A stretch of DNA of 51,760 nucleotides from Gallionella sp. (GTDB lineage Bacteria; Pseudomonadota; Gammaproteobacteria; Burkholderiales; Gallionellaceae), in the NCBI GenBank assembly GCA_017880865.1, contig JADGRL010000017.1, positions 1 to 51,760 on the forward strand, in the 5' to 3' direction. Shown piece after piece: positions 17,359-30,542 of this stretch. The position numbers and the translations under genes are program-made. Every line of letters starts with the position of its first letter. Position 1 is the stretch's first letter. The notes beneath the pieces were generated by a model. That model was given only the letters and a program-made list of their open reading frames with translations, did not search any database and was not told the DNA's origin.

Positions 17359-17739
17359 ATGATGATGCGCACCAAACTGATTTTGCTTTCCCTGATGTTG
17401 CTTTCTTCCGTGCTGGCTTCATGCGGCGTAGTGCCGTTTTTGACGCCCTACAAGATGGACATCCGTCAGGGGAATTTCGTGACGCCTCAGATGCGCGAAA
17501 AACTCAAGCTTGGCATGTCCCGGCAGCAGGTGCGTTATGTGCTGGGTACGCCGATGGTCAACGATGTCTTCCATGGCAACCGCTGGGATTATGTGTATCG
17601 TCTGGAACACGGCGGAAAAATGGTCGAGCAGCAAAATTTGACACTTTATTTTGTGGGCGACAATCTGGCGCGCATGGTTGATGGCAATCCGCCTGTTGAG
17701 ACTGCGCCTGCAAAATTAGAACTGCCAGTAAAAGGATAA
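17359..17739 (+). CDS. bamE: outer membrane assembly lipoprotein BamE
   Basis: A 126-residue lipoprotein of the BAM complex that folds outer-membrane proteins. Lipobox LASC gives a lipidated Cys after a short hydrophobic signal (RTKLILLSLMLLSSVLASC). The SmpA/OmlA core is complete: QGNFVTPQMREKLKLGMSRQQVRYVLGTP and NRWDYVYR. The reading frame begins at 17326, but three ATG codons in a row at 17359, 17362 and 17365 follow a GAAGAGAT ribosome site; I use the first. The gene is 3 nt from dapB, so the two are coupled. Confidence 0.95.
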   Translation: MMMRTKLILLSLMLLSSVLASCGVVPFLTPYKMDIRQGNFVTPQMREKLKLGMSRQQVRYVLGTPMVNDVFHGNRWDYVYRLEHGGKMVEQQNLTLYFVGDNLARMVDGNPPVETAPAKLELPVKG

Positions 17740-18549
<810 letters not shown>

Positions 18550-18582
18550 ACCGAAGGCAACACCGCCGTTGGTTGACCGGCA

Positions 18583-18860
18583 GCTATAACCATAACCAAT
18601 CACTTGGCAGCTTGCTGCCTTATAACCAGCCACTTGGCTATTGTTGTTTGATAGCCTGATAGAATGGCTAGTAGTTTCATCAGTGATGATGGCTAGTTGC
18701 TTCATCAATGACTTAGCCAGCGTTAGCCAATAACTTGGTTGGCGTAGTCTGCCAACTTAGTCAGTTGGCTATGCAAAGCTATTCGTCAGAATTCCCTGAC
18801 CAGCCTGTGCGACTCGGCGGCGCACAGGGGAGGTAAAACGAAAAGCTAAATTCGTTTAAT
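18583..18860 (+). repeat. Repeat A, left arm of large inverted duplication
   Basis: Left arm of an inverted pair with 19065-19282. It starts with CTATAACCATAACCAATCAC and contains the modules ATAACCAGCCACTTGGC, GAATGGCTAGTAGTTTCATC, TTGGTTGGCGTAGTCTGCC and GGCTATGCAAAGC, then CAGAATTCCCTGACCAG and CTCGGCGGCGCACAGGGGA. The first ~105 bp and the last ~65 bp are nearly identical to the right arm; between these the left arm has an extra stretch of about 40 bp. No coding potential; the frames that run through it are repeat-derived. Confidence 0.85.
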
Positions 18861-18863
18861 CGT

Positions 18864-18889
18864 GGGCAACAAGTTGCCCGGTATTTTTT
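18864..18889 (+). terminator. rho-independent terminator-like hairpin in the core of the inverted element
   Basis: GGGCAA and TTGCCC form a 6 bp GC-rich stem around a CAAG loop, followed by GGTATTTTTT. It would stop plus-strand transcripts that leave dapB or start in the left arm. An imperfect 14 bp hairpin follows at 18891-18922. Confidence 0.65.
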
Positions 18890-19050
18890 GACTGACGGGT
18901 GGGCACTCGGTGTCCACACGTCAGAATGCAAAGCATCAAGTGCTGCTTTCAGATAGGCTCACAATGCTTGACGGGCTGTCCTGTGCCAGAATCAGTCACT
19001 CGCGAACGTCTGCAAATGGGTGGGCAACTTGTTTTCCACCCGGTTATTAG
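18890..19050. other. unique core of the inverted element, no gene recognised
   Basis: The roughly 160 bp between the arms contains an imperfect 14 bp hairpin (TGACGGGTGG... with ...CCACACGTCA, 18891-18922) and a segment near 19018-19042 whose complement resembles 18860-18880, so the inverted symmetry continues inward. The short frames here have no start signal or recognisable protein. Possible structured RNA or element core. Confidence 0.4.
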
Positions 19051-19064
19051 GTTTTTGATTTTCG

Positions 19065-23253
<4,189 letters not shown>

Positions 23254-23254
<1 letters not shown>

Positions 23255-23592
23255 TGCGTGCGGCCACACTGATACTGCTCGTTTTGCTGCTGTTGTTGCA
23301 GTACCCGTTGTGGCTGGGCAAAGGAAGCTGGTTGAAAGTGTGGGATTTACATCGCCAGGTTGAAGTGCAACAGCAGGTTAACCAGCAGTCCCAAACGCGC
23401 AATGCCGTGCTGGATGCCGAGGTGCGCGACCTCAAGCAAGGCACGGCGGCCAGCGAAGAACGTGCACGCAGCGAGTTGGGTATGATCAAACGCGACGAAA
23501 TATTTTTTCAGATTCTGGATGATATGCCCGTTCAAACGACAGCCAAGCAGGCGGTACCGGCATCTGCTGCTGTTTCAGGCGATCACCACTAA
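23254..23592 (+). CDS. ftsB: cell division protein FtsB
   Basis: A 112-residue bitopic protein of the FtsB/DivIC family that bridges FtsL and FtsQ in the divisome. One N-terminal transmembrane helix (LILLVLLLLLQYPLWLG) is followed by a coiled coil (HRQVEVQQQVNQQSQTRNA...EVRDLKQG) and the characteristic ARSELGMIKRDEIFFQ block. The eno-ftsB overlap is typical of betaproteobacteria. The C-terminal tail (about 85-112) is low in complexity and probably disordered. Confidence 0.95.
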
Positions 23593-23621
23593 CTGCAATT
23601 TTTTCTCCGGGAAAATTCAAT

Positions 23622-26201
23622 TTGAATCTCAGCAAAAAACTTTTTCTGACCGCGCTCGCGCCGATGCTGATTGTTTTGCTCTTCGGAGTATTTGCTGTTT
23701 GGCAAACCAACAAGATACTCAATGAGTTCGCTTTCGTCAGCGAGAACATCGATTCCAATACCCGTATGGCCCTTGAAATGCAGGTCGATTTCAAGGAGCA
23801 GATCCATCAGTGGAAGGATGTTCTTCTTCGCGGCGACAACCCCGATGACTTGGCAAAACATTGGGCGGAATTTCAGCGTCTGGATCAGAAAATAGATCTG
23901 GACGGAGCCGCGCTTGTCATCAAACTGGGCAAATCCCGAACCGCGCCGCTGGTTCGGGATTTTCTTGATTTGCACAAAAAAGCGAGCGACGGTTACAAAA
24001 AATCTCTGGACGTTTTCCTGGCAAGCCACTACAACATTCACAAGGCGGACAACCTCATCAGAGGCATAGACCATATGCCATCCGAGAACCTTGTCATCAT
24101 CGTTGATATGATTACAGCCGAATCTGATGCCTTCACACAGAGGGTCATGAAAGACGCATGGCGTGTCGCTATATTCAATTTTTTCGGCATGATTGTTACC
24201 TCGCTGATCTCAGCGATTATTTTCCGCCGTTCGCTAAAAAAGCATGTGCTGAGTCCTCTTGGTATTTTATTCGGTTTCGCCCGTCAATTCGGCGCAGGCG
24301 ACTACAGCCAGCGCATCAACTTCAAGTCGGGCGATGAATTCGGGATGCTCACCGGAACATTCAATCAGGCTTCAGAGCGGATCGAATCCCTGGTTGCCAA
24401 TCTTGAAATTTCAAATTTGCGATACCGCAGCTTGATTCAGGGGATAGACGCGATCATTTGGGAATGGGACCCCAGAACGAATACCTATACATTTATCAAC
24501 CAGCGCGCAGAAGAATTGCTGGGTTATCCGATGTCAAGCTGGATCAGCGAGCCTGGGTTCATGAGAAAATACTGCCACCCCGACGATTTTGCCGCAAGCC
24601 AGGAAAAGATTTTCGAAACCCTGAAGGGGGAAATCACAGGAGAATATACCTGCCGGACGATCGCAAAAAATGGAACCACAATCTGGTTCAATAACCGCAC
24701 CAAGGTAATCAGGGACGAACAAAGCAATACCACTTCCGTTCTCGGGGTGATGGTGGACATCACAAGGATGAAGCAATACGAAGACCGGATGACTTACCTG
24801 TCCAGCCATGACGAGCTCACCGGCCTGGCAAACCGTAATCTGCTCGTTGACCGGTTACAGCGCGCCATCGCTCATGCAAAGGGTGTGAAGGATGCGAACG
24901 TCCTGATGCAAAACACATCCCAAACCATGAAATTTTCGGCTTATAACGCGATGGGAACGGGGAGCATGGCCGCCTTGCTGCTGGTTAATATCGATCGTTT
25001 CAAGTTGATCAACGAAAGCCTGGGCCAGCAATTGGGCGACGAAGTGATCAAGTCTTTCGCATCGAGATTGCAGACCATCATCGGCACGGATGACACGTTG
25101 GCGCGTCTCGGGGCGGATGAATTCGCGATTGTTTTGCGGGATGTTTTCAAACCGGAAGATGTTGTTGAAACCGCCAGAAAAATCCTTCGTCTGATTTCGC
25201 TGCCATTGGAAATTGCGGGAAATTCTCTGGTTGCGAATTGCAGCATCGGTATCAGCATGTACCCCAAGGATGGCGACAATGCCAGCGACATGCTGAGAAA
25301 TGCAGGTTCCGCGTTGACCCGCGTCAAGCAGCAAGAAAAGAATAATTTTAAGTTTTACACCGAAGAAATGAATGCGATGGCATTGGCCTCGCTGCAACTT
25401 GAAAACAAGCTGCGCAGCGCGATCGAGAACAAGGAGTTCGTGCTTTATTATCAGCCCCAAGTCAGTCTTTCCGAAAACCGGATGATAGGTGCCGAGGCAT
25501 TGATACGCTGGATTCCGCCCGGTGAAGCCATGATTTCACCGATGAGTTTCATTCCTCTGGCTGAAGAAACCAACCTGATCCTGCCCATCGGGGAATGGGT
25601 TCTACGCGAAGCCTGCCGCCAGAACAAGGCGTGGCAAGACCAGGGGTTTGCGCCATTTTGCGTCGCCGTCAACCTGGCTGCCAGCCAGTTCTCCCAGCCG
25701 GGCATCATTGAGCTGGTGGCACGAGTGCTCGACGAAACCGGGCTCGCTCCCCAGTATCTGGAACTTGAAATCACCGAAAGCGTGATGCTGCGCGATACAG
25801 AGTTGGTCATCAAAAATCTCGAGCGACTCCATGGTCTGGGGGTCAAACTCGCCATCGATGATTTCGGCACGGGTTATTCGAGCCTGAGTTACCTCAAACG
25901 CTTGCCGATAGACAAGCTGAAAGTGGACCAGTCTTTCGTGCGGGATATATCCATAGATTCCGATGATGCGGCCATCGTGGCGGCCATCATCGCGATGGCC
26001 CATAGCCTGAAATTAAGCGTGATCGCGGAAGGCGTCGAGACCGAAACACAGCTCCAATATCTGCGCGACAAAAAGTGCGACGAGGTTCAAGGCTATTTTT
26101 ACAGCAAGCCTCTGGCCGCCGATAGGCTCGAAAGCTATTTATCCAGCTCTGGGCTATTGGGCAACCCCCAGAGAAGCGCCCTGACGTCCGAGCCCTGCTG
26201 A
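23622..26201 (+). CDS. membrane PAS-GGDEF-EAL sensor protein with degenerate GGDEF motif
   Basis: An 859-residue c-di-GMP turnover protein. TM1 (8-27), a periplasmic helical sensor (about 30-180), TM2 (183-201), HAMP (202-258), PAS (265-382), GGDEF (about 390-565) and EAL (about 590-850). The EAL domain has EALIRW (625-630) and DDFGTGYSSL and looks active as a phosphodiesterase. The GGDEF signature reads RLGADEF (495-501), so the second Gly is Ala, and no RxxD inhibitory site precedes it. About 25 extra residues (roughly 421-447) interrupt the domain before NIDRFKL. The start is TTG at 23622; the first helix begins soon after, so no later start fits. It follows ftsB by 29 nt. Confidence 0.93.
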   Translation: MNLSKKLFLTALAPMLIVLLFGVFAVWQTNKILNEFAFVSENIDSNTRMALEMQVDFKEQIHQWKDVLLRGDNPDDLAKHWAEFQRLDQKIDLDGAALVIKLGKSRTAPLVRDFLDLHKKASDGYKKSLDVFLASHYNIHKADNLIRGIDHMPSENLVIIVDMITAESDAFTQRVMKDAWRVAIFNFFGMIVTSLISAIIFRRSLKKHVLSPLGILFGFARQFGAGDYSQRINFKSGDEFGMLTGTFNQASERIESLVANLEISNLRYRSLIQGIDAIIWEWDPRTNTYTFINQRAEELLGYPMSSWISEPGFMRKYCHPDDFAASQEKIFETLKGEITGEYTCRTIAKNGTTIWFNNRTKVIRDEQSNTTSVLGVMVDITRMKQYEDRMTYLSSHDELTGLANRNLLVDRLQRAIAHAKGVKDANVLMQNTSQTMKFSAYNAMGTGSMAALLLVNIDRFKLINESLGQQLGDEVIKSFASRLQTIIGTDDTLARLGADEFAIVLRDVFKPEDVVETARKILRLISLPLEIAGNSLVANCSIGISMYPKDGDNASDMLRNAGSALTRVKQQEKNNFKFYTEEMNAMALASLQLENKLRSAIENKEFVLYYQPQVSLSENRMIGAEALIRWIPPGEAMISPMSFIPLAEETNLILPIGEWVLREACRQNKAWQDQGFAPFCVAVNLAASQFSQPGIIELVARVLDETGLAPQYLELEITESVMLRDTELVIKNLERLHGLGVKLAIDDFGTGYSSLSYLKRLPIDKLKVDQSFVRDISIDSDDAAIVAAIIAMAHSLKLSVIAEGVETETQLQYLRDKKCDEVQGYFYSKPLAADRLESYLSSSGLLGNPQRSALTSEPC

Positions 26202-26287
26202 GATGCATTCCACTTGAGCCACATTCAGGGAAGGTAGGATCAAGTGAGAATTTTATTCTTCACGTCGAATTTCATTCAGTGCCAAAA

Positions 26288-27148
26288 TCAGCTCTTCATT
26301 CCGGATGACCGCTCCGCCGCACGCACGGTATTTGCCACCAGCATCGTGATGGTCATCGGGCCGACGCCGCCTGGCACCGGGGTGATGTAGCCCGCGACTT
26401 CCTTAGCCGATTCGAAATCCACATCGCCGCATAGCTTGCCGTCGGCCATGCGGTTGATGCCGACATCGATCACGGCTGCACCGGGTTTGATCATGTCGCC
26501 GGTGATCATCTTCGGCTTGCCGGTGGCGACCACCAGGATGTCGGCATCGCGGGTGAACTTGGCAAGGTCGACGGTCTTGGAGGTGCAGATCGTCACGGTC
26601 GCGTTGTGCTGCAACAGCAACAGCGCCATCGGTTTGCCGACAATGTTGCTGCGGCCCACGATGACGGCGTGTTTGCCTTCGATGGATACACCGGATTTTT
26701 CCAGCAGCACCATCGCGCCGTAAGGTGTGCAGGGCGCGAAGCGCATGTTGCCGGTAACCAGCGCGCCGACGTTCAGCGGATGGAAGCCGTCCACATCCTT
26801 GTCCGGGCTGATCGCTTCGAGCACCTTGTTGCTGTCGATGTGTTTGGGCACCGGCAGTTGCACGAGGAGGCCGTGTATCTTCGGGTCGGCATTCAATTCT
26901 GCGATCTTCGCCAGCAGCGCGGCTTCAGGTGTGTCGGCGGACATGACGATGTGCTCGGAGTGCAGGCCCAGTTCCGCGCAGGCTTTCACCTTGTTGGCGA
27001 CATACACCTTGGAAGCCGGGTCGTCGCCTACGATGATGACCGCCAGCCCCGGTGTGATGCCGCGCGCCTTCAGCGCATCGGCGCGCAACTTCCATTCTGC
27101 GCGTACCTGCTGCGCGATGGTCTTTCCGTCAATAATCTGTGCCGTCAT
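26288..27148 (-). CDS. folD: bifunctional methylenetetrahydrofolate dehydrogenase/cyclohydrolase
   Basis: A 286-residue enzyme that interconverts 5,10-methylene-, methenyl- and 10-formyl-tetrahydrofolate with NADP. Family blocks: [15 protein letters not shown] (catalytic Lys and Tyr), [42 protein letters not shown] and [15 protein letters not shown]. The ribosome site AGGAGGCG lies just before the ATG. Its upstream region is the repeat block at 27166-27395. It is convergent with the EAL gene and probably monocistronic. Confidence 0.98.
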   Translation of the reverse strand: MTAQIIDGKTIAQQVRAEWKLRADALKARGITPGLAVIIVGDDPASKVYVANKVKACAELGLHSEHIVMSADTPEAALLAKIAELNADPKIHGLLVQLPVPKHIDSNKVLEAISPDKDVDGFHPLNVGALVTGNMRFAPCTPYGAMVLLEKSGVSIEGKHAVIVGRSNIVGKPMALLLLQHNATVTICTSKTVDLAKFTRDADILVVATGKPKMITGDMIKPGAAVIDVGINRMADGKLCGDVDFESAKEVAGYITPVPGGVGPMTITMLVANTVRAAERSSGMKS

Positions 27149-27165
27149 GTTCGCCTCCTAAAATT

Positions 27166-27395
27166 CAGATTTCATCCCAACTAATGGAACTGCTAGCCAT
27201 TCCACTAAGTTGCCAAAAAGCTTTGCATAGCCATCTGACTAAGTTGGCAAACTACGCCAACCAAGTCATTGGTTAACGGCAACCAAGTGGCTGGTTATGC
27301 TGCGTTGCGTAAAAAATTTCTTGCTTACATATAACCCATATGCGGCGCGGCGGAATTTTTGACGCGCCTTGCATTTGGGCGAACTCTGAGTTTTA
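27166..27395 (-). repeat. Repeat B interrupted by repeat A, between ppa and folD
   Basis: The outer parts (ATTTCATCCCAACT at 27166-27179, and about 27299-27395 with AAAAAATTTCTTGCTTAC and GCATTTGGGCGAACTCTGA) match the complement of 38153-38320. Between them 27180-27298 is repeat A: on the minus strand TAACCAGCCACTTGG, ACTTGGTTGGCGTAGT and GGCTATGCAAAGC. Compared with the 38 kb copy, this copy also lacks about 55 bp near 27368. It fills the 255 bp gap; no gene seen. Confidence 0.8.
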
Positions 27396-27403
27396 GAGTT
27401 GCT

Positions 27404-27943
27404 TTACTTCTTTGCGGAGGCCTTGTACGCCGCGATGCCCTTGGTGATCTCGGTGTGGGCGGCTTCTACGCCTTCCCAGCCACGGATCTTGACCCACTTG
27501 CCCGGCTCCAGCGCTTTGTAGAGTTCGAAAAAGTGCTTGATCTGCTCCAGCGTGATTTCCGGCAGATCCTTGTAGGTCTTGATGTTGTGATACAGCGGGG
27601 TCAGCTTGTCGGTGGGAACGGCGATGATCTTGGCATCGTCGCCGCCTTCATCCGACATTTGCAGTACGCCAACCGGGCGGCAGGAGATGATCGCACCGTG
27701 CACAATCGGGAAAGGGGTAACCACCAGTACATCCACCGGGTCGCCATCATCGGCGATGGTTTCCGGGATGAAGCCGTAGTTGGCCGGGTAGCGCATCAGC
27801 GAACCGATGAAACGATCCACCACCAGCACGCCAGAGGTCTTGTCCACTTCATATTTGACCGGGTCGGAGTGTTTGGGGATCTCGATGATGACATTGCATT
27901 CGTGGGGCAGCTTGTCGCCGGGGCGGACATTTAAAAGACTCAT
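27404..27943 (-). CDS. ppa: soluble inorganic pyrophosphatase (family I)
   Basis: A 179-residue hexameric-type family I pyrophosphatase that splits PPi to phosphate. The metal-site blocks are present: [21 protein letters not shown] and [10 protein letters not shown] (the three Asp). The C-terminal [10 protein letters not shown] block is also typical. It is divergent from pfp, whose product depends on PPi, across a 123 bp gap with overlapping promoter elements. A membrane H+-pyrophosphatase is encoded 5 kb away, so three PPi enzymes lie within 7 kb. Confidence 0.98.
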   Translation of the reverse strand: MSLLNVRPGDKLPHECNVIIEIPKHSDPVKYEVDKTSGVLVVDRFIGSLMRYPANYGFIPETIADDGDPVDVLVVTPFPIVHGAIISCRPVGVLQMSDEGGDDAKIIAVPTDKLTPLYHNIKTYKDLPEITLEQIKHFFELYKALEPGKWVKIRGWEGVEAAHTEITKGIAAYKASAKK

Positions 27944-27952
27944 GCGACTTCC

Positions 27953-27981
27953 TTGAGGTTGATAAAGGCCGCGATTATAAG
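27953..27981 (+). promoter_or_regulatory. predicted promoter for pfp overlapping a possible ppa -10 element
   Basis: TTGAGG (27953-27958) and TATAAG (27976-27981) with a 17 nt spacer would drive pfp. The complement of 27974-27979 reads TATAAT and could be the -10 of the divergent ppa gene, so the two promoters may share their core. Confidence 0.45.
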
Positions 27982-28066
27982 CGATGAGGGACTAAGCCGA
28001 GAAGCCGTAATAGGTTTAGAATGCGCCGGGTTCAATCCAAGAACCTAACGACATAAAGGTGATGCG

Positions 28067-29260
28067 ATGACAACCCAAGGAAAATTAATCGGCAAGATGG
28101 TGATCGGGCAATCGGGTGGCCCCACCGCTGTCATCAACCAATCCCTGGTCGGCGCGGTGCTGGCGGCCCGCCGTCAACCCAACATCACCGGCATCCTCGG
28201 CGCGCGCCACGGCATCGCGGGCATCATGAAAGAAGACTTCATCGACCTGACTACGCAGAGCATCGCCCAACTCGAACTGGTCGCGACGACTCCGGCGGCG
28301 GCTTTGGGTTCGGTGCGCCTCAAACCCGGCAAGGAAGAGTGCGAAAAAGTGTTCGAGGTGTTCAGGAAAAACGATGTGCGTTATTTTTTCTACATCGGCG
28401 GCAACGATTCCGCCGAGACCGCGCACATCATCGCCGAAATGGCGAAAGAGGCGAATTACGATTTTTGCACCGTGCATATTCCCAAGACCATCGACAACGA
28501 TCTGAAAGTGACCGACCACTGCCCGGGCTTCGCGTCCGCCGCGCGTTTCGTCGCGCTGGCCTTCATGGGCGATGACCGCGACAACCGAGCGCTGGAGGGC
28601 ATCAAGGTCAACGTGGTGATGGGACGCAGCGCAGGATTCCTGACCGCCGCATCCGCACTGGCGCGCCAGAGTGCAGACGACGGCCCGCACCTGATCTATC
28701 TGCCGGAGCGCGTGTTCGACATTGAAAAATTTAAGCAGGACGTGCGCGCCGTGGTGGCAAAATACGGCCGCTGCGTGATTGCGGCGTCCGAAGGTATTTC
28801 AGACAAGGACGGCAACCCGATCTCGACCAGCGGCGAAAAAGATTCACACGGCAACATCCAGCTATCCGGCTCGGGTGCGCTGGGCGACACGCTGGCCGCG
28901 CTGGTGAAGGAAGCGTTCGCCGGACAAAAGGTGCGCGTGCGCGCCGACACCTTCGGCTATTTGCAACGCTCTTTCCCGACCGTCGTTTCCGAAATTGATG
29001 CGAAAGAAGCGCGCATGGTCGGCGACTTCGCGGTGAACCACGCCGCTGGCACGGGCCAACCCGGCTCGGTGGCAATACGCCGCCTCTCCAGCAAACCCTA
29101 TGCCAGCGAATGCTTCATCACGCCGTTGGCGACGGTGGCAAAAGTCGCCACCAAAATGCGCGACGAATACATCAATGCGGCGGGCAACGACGTGACGCAG
29201 GCGTGGCTGGATTATGTCGCGCCGCTGGTCGGCGAGCTGCCGAAGATGGGGCGGCTGTAA
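28067..29260 (+). CDS. pfp: pyrophosphate-dependent 6-phosphofructokinase
   Basis: A 397-residue phosphofructokinase that uses PPi as the phosphoryl donor and runs reversibly between fructose 6-phosphate and fructose 1,6-bisphosphate. The N-terminal block is GQSGGPTAVINQS. GGNDS (111-115), with Asp in place of the Gly of ATP enzymes (GGDGS), and PKTIDND (139-145), with Lys in place of Gly, are the known marks of PPi specificity. The MGRSAGFL block follows. It is divergent from ppa. PPi-type PFK is typical of methylotrophic and chemolithotrophic betaproteobacteria, which recycle PPi. Confidence 0.95.
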   Translation: MTTQGKLIGKMVIGQSGGPTAVINQSLVGAVLAARRQPNITGILGARHGIAGIMKEDFIDLTTQSIAQLELVATTPAAALGSVRLKPGKEECEKVFEVFRKNDVRYFFYIGGNDSAETAHIIAEMAKEANYDFCTVHIPKTIDNDLKVTDHCPGFASAARFVALAFMGDDRDNRALEGIKVNVVMGRSAGFLTAASALARQSADDGPHLIYLPERVFDIEKFKQDVRAVVAKYGRCVIAASEGISDKDGNPISTSGEKDSHGNIQLSGSGALGDTLAALVKEAFAGQKVRVRADTFGYLQRSFPTVVSEIDAKEARMVGDFAVNHAAGTGQPGSVAIRRLSSKPYASECFITPLATVAKVATKMRDEYINAAGNDVTQAWLDYVAPLVGELPKMGRL

Positions 29261-29265
29261 ACACA

Positions 29266-29397
29266 ACTACCGATGGAACAACTAGCCATCTGCCTGATAG
29301 AACAACTAGCCATTCCACTAAGTCACCCAATAACGGTGACCAAGTGGCTGGTTATAAGTTGCCAAACTACGCCAACTAAGGCATTGGTTATTCGCTC
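29266..29397 (-). repeat. Repeat A copy between pfp and rlmF
   Basis: On the minus strand this block contains ATAACCAATG, TTAGTTGGCGTAGTTTG, TTATAACCAGCCACTTGG, TTAGTGGAATGGCTAGTTG and ATGGCTAGTTGTTCCATC. The modules are the ones seen at 18.6 kb but in a different order and with one tandem copy of the GGCTAGTTGTT module. It starts 6 bp after the pfp stop. No gene seen. Confidence 0.8.
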
Positions 29398-29468
29398 GCT
29401 GTGCAGAGGACTAGTAGGGCAGAGTTAACATCAATATAAACCGAACGAGTTTTGAGTAAAAAGCAAGT

Positions 29469-30461
29469 ATGAAAGATACACAACATGGCGCAGAGATGGC
29501 GATAGCCGCTCCTGCCGAAAAAACCAGCCTGCATCCGCGCAACCTGCATCGGGGACGTTACGACTTCAAGCAACTCATCGCCTGCACGCCTGAACTGGCG
29601 GCATGTGTGGAGCAGAATGCATACGGCGGTGAGTCGATCGATTTTGCGAACCCGGCTGCCGTCAAAGCGCTTAACCGCGCGTTGCTAAAACAGGTGTACG
29701 GCATCGAGGGCTGGGATATTCCGGCGCAGTATCTCTGCCCGCCTATCCCGGGCCGTGCAGATCATCTCCATTATCTGGCCGATCTGTTGGCTGATAGTAA
29801 CGGTGGGGTCATTCCGCGCGGTAAATCTGTTCGGGTGCTCGACATCGGTGTCGGTGCCAACTGTGTCTATCCGCTGATCGGTCATAGCGTATATGGCTGG
29901 CAGTTCGTTGGGACCGACATCGATCAGGTTGCACTCGCCAACGCGCAACATATTCTGGATGCGAACAAGGGTTTGAGCGATGCCATCGTGCTGCGCTTGC
30001 AGGCATCCCCCTCATTCATTTTCACAGGCGTGGTGCAGCCGGATGAAGTGTTCGACCTGACCATGTGCAACCCGCCTTTTCATGCGTCGCTAGCCGAGGC
30101 GAGGGCCGGTACGCAGCGCAAATGGAAGAATCTGGGCATCGAGTCCAACAAGAAAAAAATACCGGTGTTGAATTTCGGCGGGCAGGGTATGGAGCTGTGC
30201 TGCGAGGGTGGCGAGGAGGCTTTTGTGTGCCGGATGATAGAGCAGAGCGTCCAGCATGCGGATCGCTGTCTGTGGTTCACCACGCTGATCTCGAAGTCGG
30301 CCAGCCTGCCCGGTGTTTATCGCGCGATCAAATATGCGGGTGCGCTGCATAACAAAACGATAGAGATGGCGCAGGGGCAGAAGAAGAGCCGGATCGTAGC
30401 CTGGACTTTTCTCGACAAGAGTCAGCAAAGTGCGTGGCAGCAGGCGCGCTGGAATAAATAA
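29469..30461 (+). CDS. rlmF: 23S rRNA (adenine(1618)-N(6))-methyltransferase
   Basis: A 330-residue SAM-dependent methyltransferase of the RlmF/METTL16-like family. Family blocks: [14 protein letters not shown] near the N-terminus, [16 protein letters not shown] (SAM motif I), [12 protein letters not shown], the catalytic MCNPPFHAS (NPPF) and [10 protein letters not shown] at the C-terminus. Length matches. The upstream gap of about 210 bp holds repeat A and an A/T-rich stretch that probably contains the promoter. A second methyltransferase gene follows 81 nt later. Confidence 0.96.
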   Translation: MKDTQHGAEMAIAAPAEKTSLHPRNLHRGRYDFKQLIACTPELAACVEQNAYGGESIDFANPAAVKALNRALLKQVYGIEGWDIPAQYLCPPIPGRADHLHYLADLLADSNGGVIPRGKSVRVLDIGVGANCVYPLIGHSVYGWQFVGTDIDQVALANAQHILDANKGLSDAIVLRLQASPSFIFTGVVQPDEVFDLTMCNPPFHASLAEARAGTQRKWKNLGIESNKKKIPVLNFGGQGMELCCEGGEEAFVCRMIEQSVQHADRCLWFTTLISKSASLPGVYRAIKYAGALHNKTIEMAQGQKKSRIVAWTFLDKSQQSAWQQARWNK

Positions 30462-30542
30462 CGGATCAATAACGACAGGAATTTGTATGCACACAATAAT
30501 GAACATTTTTTATAATAACGTATTTTGCTGCGGTGTCACACG

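Noticed and set aside
15483..17375. 630-codon open frame on the minus strand opposite recN
   Set aside because: It lies fully antisense to recN, which has all family motifs. The frame has no ribosome site and its composition (rich in Gln, His, Arg) is that of a shadow frame in GC-rich DNA.
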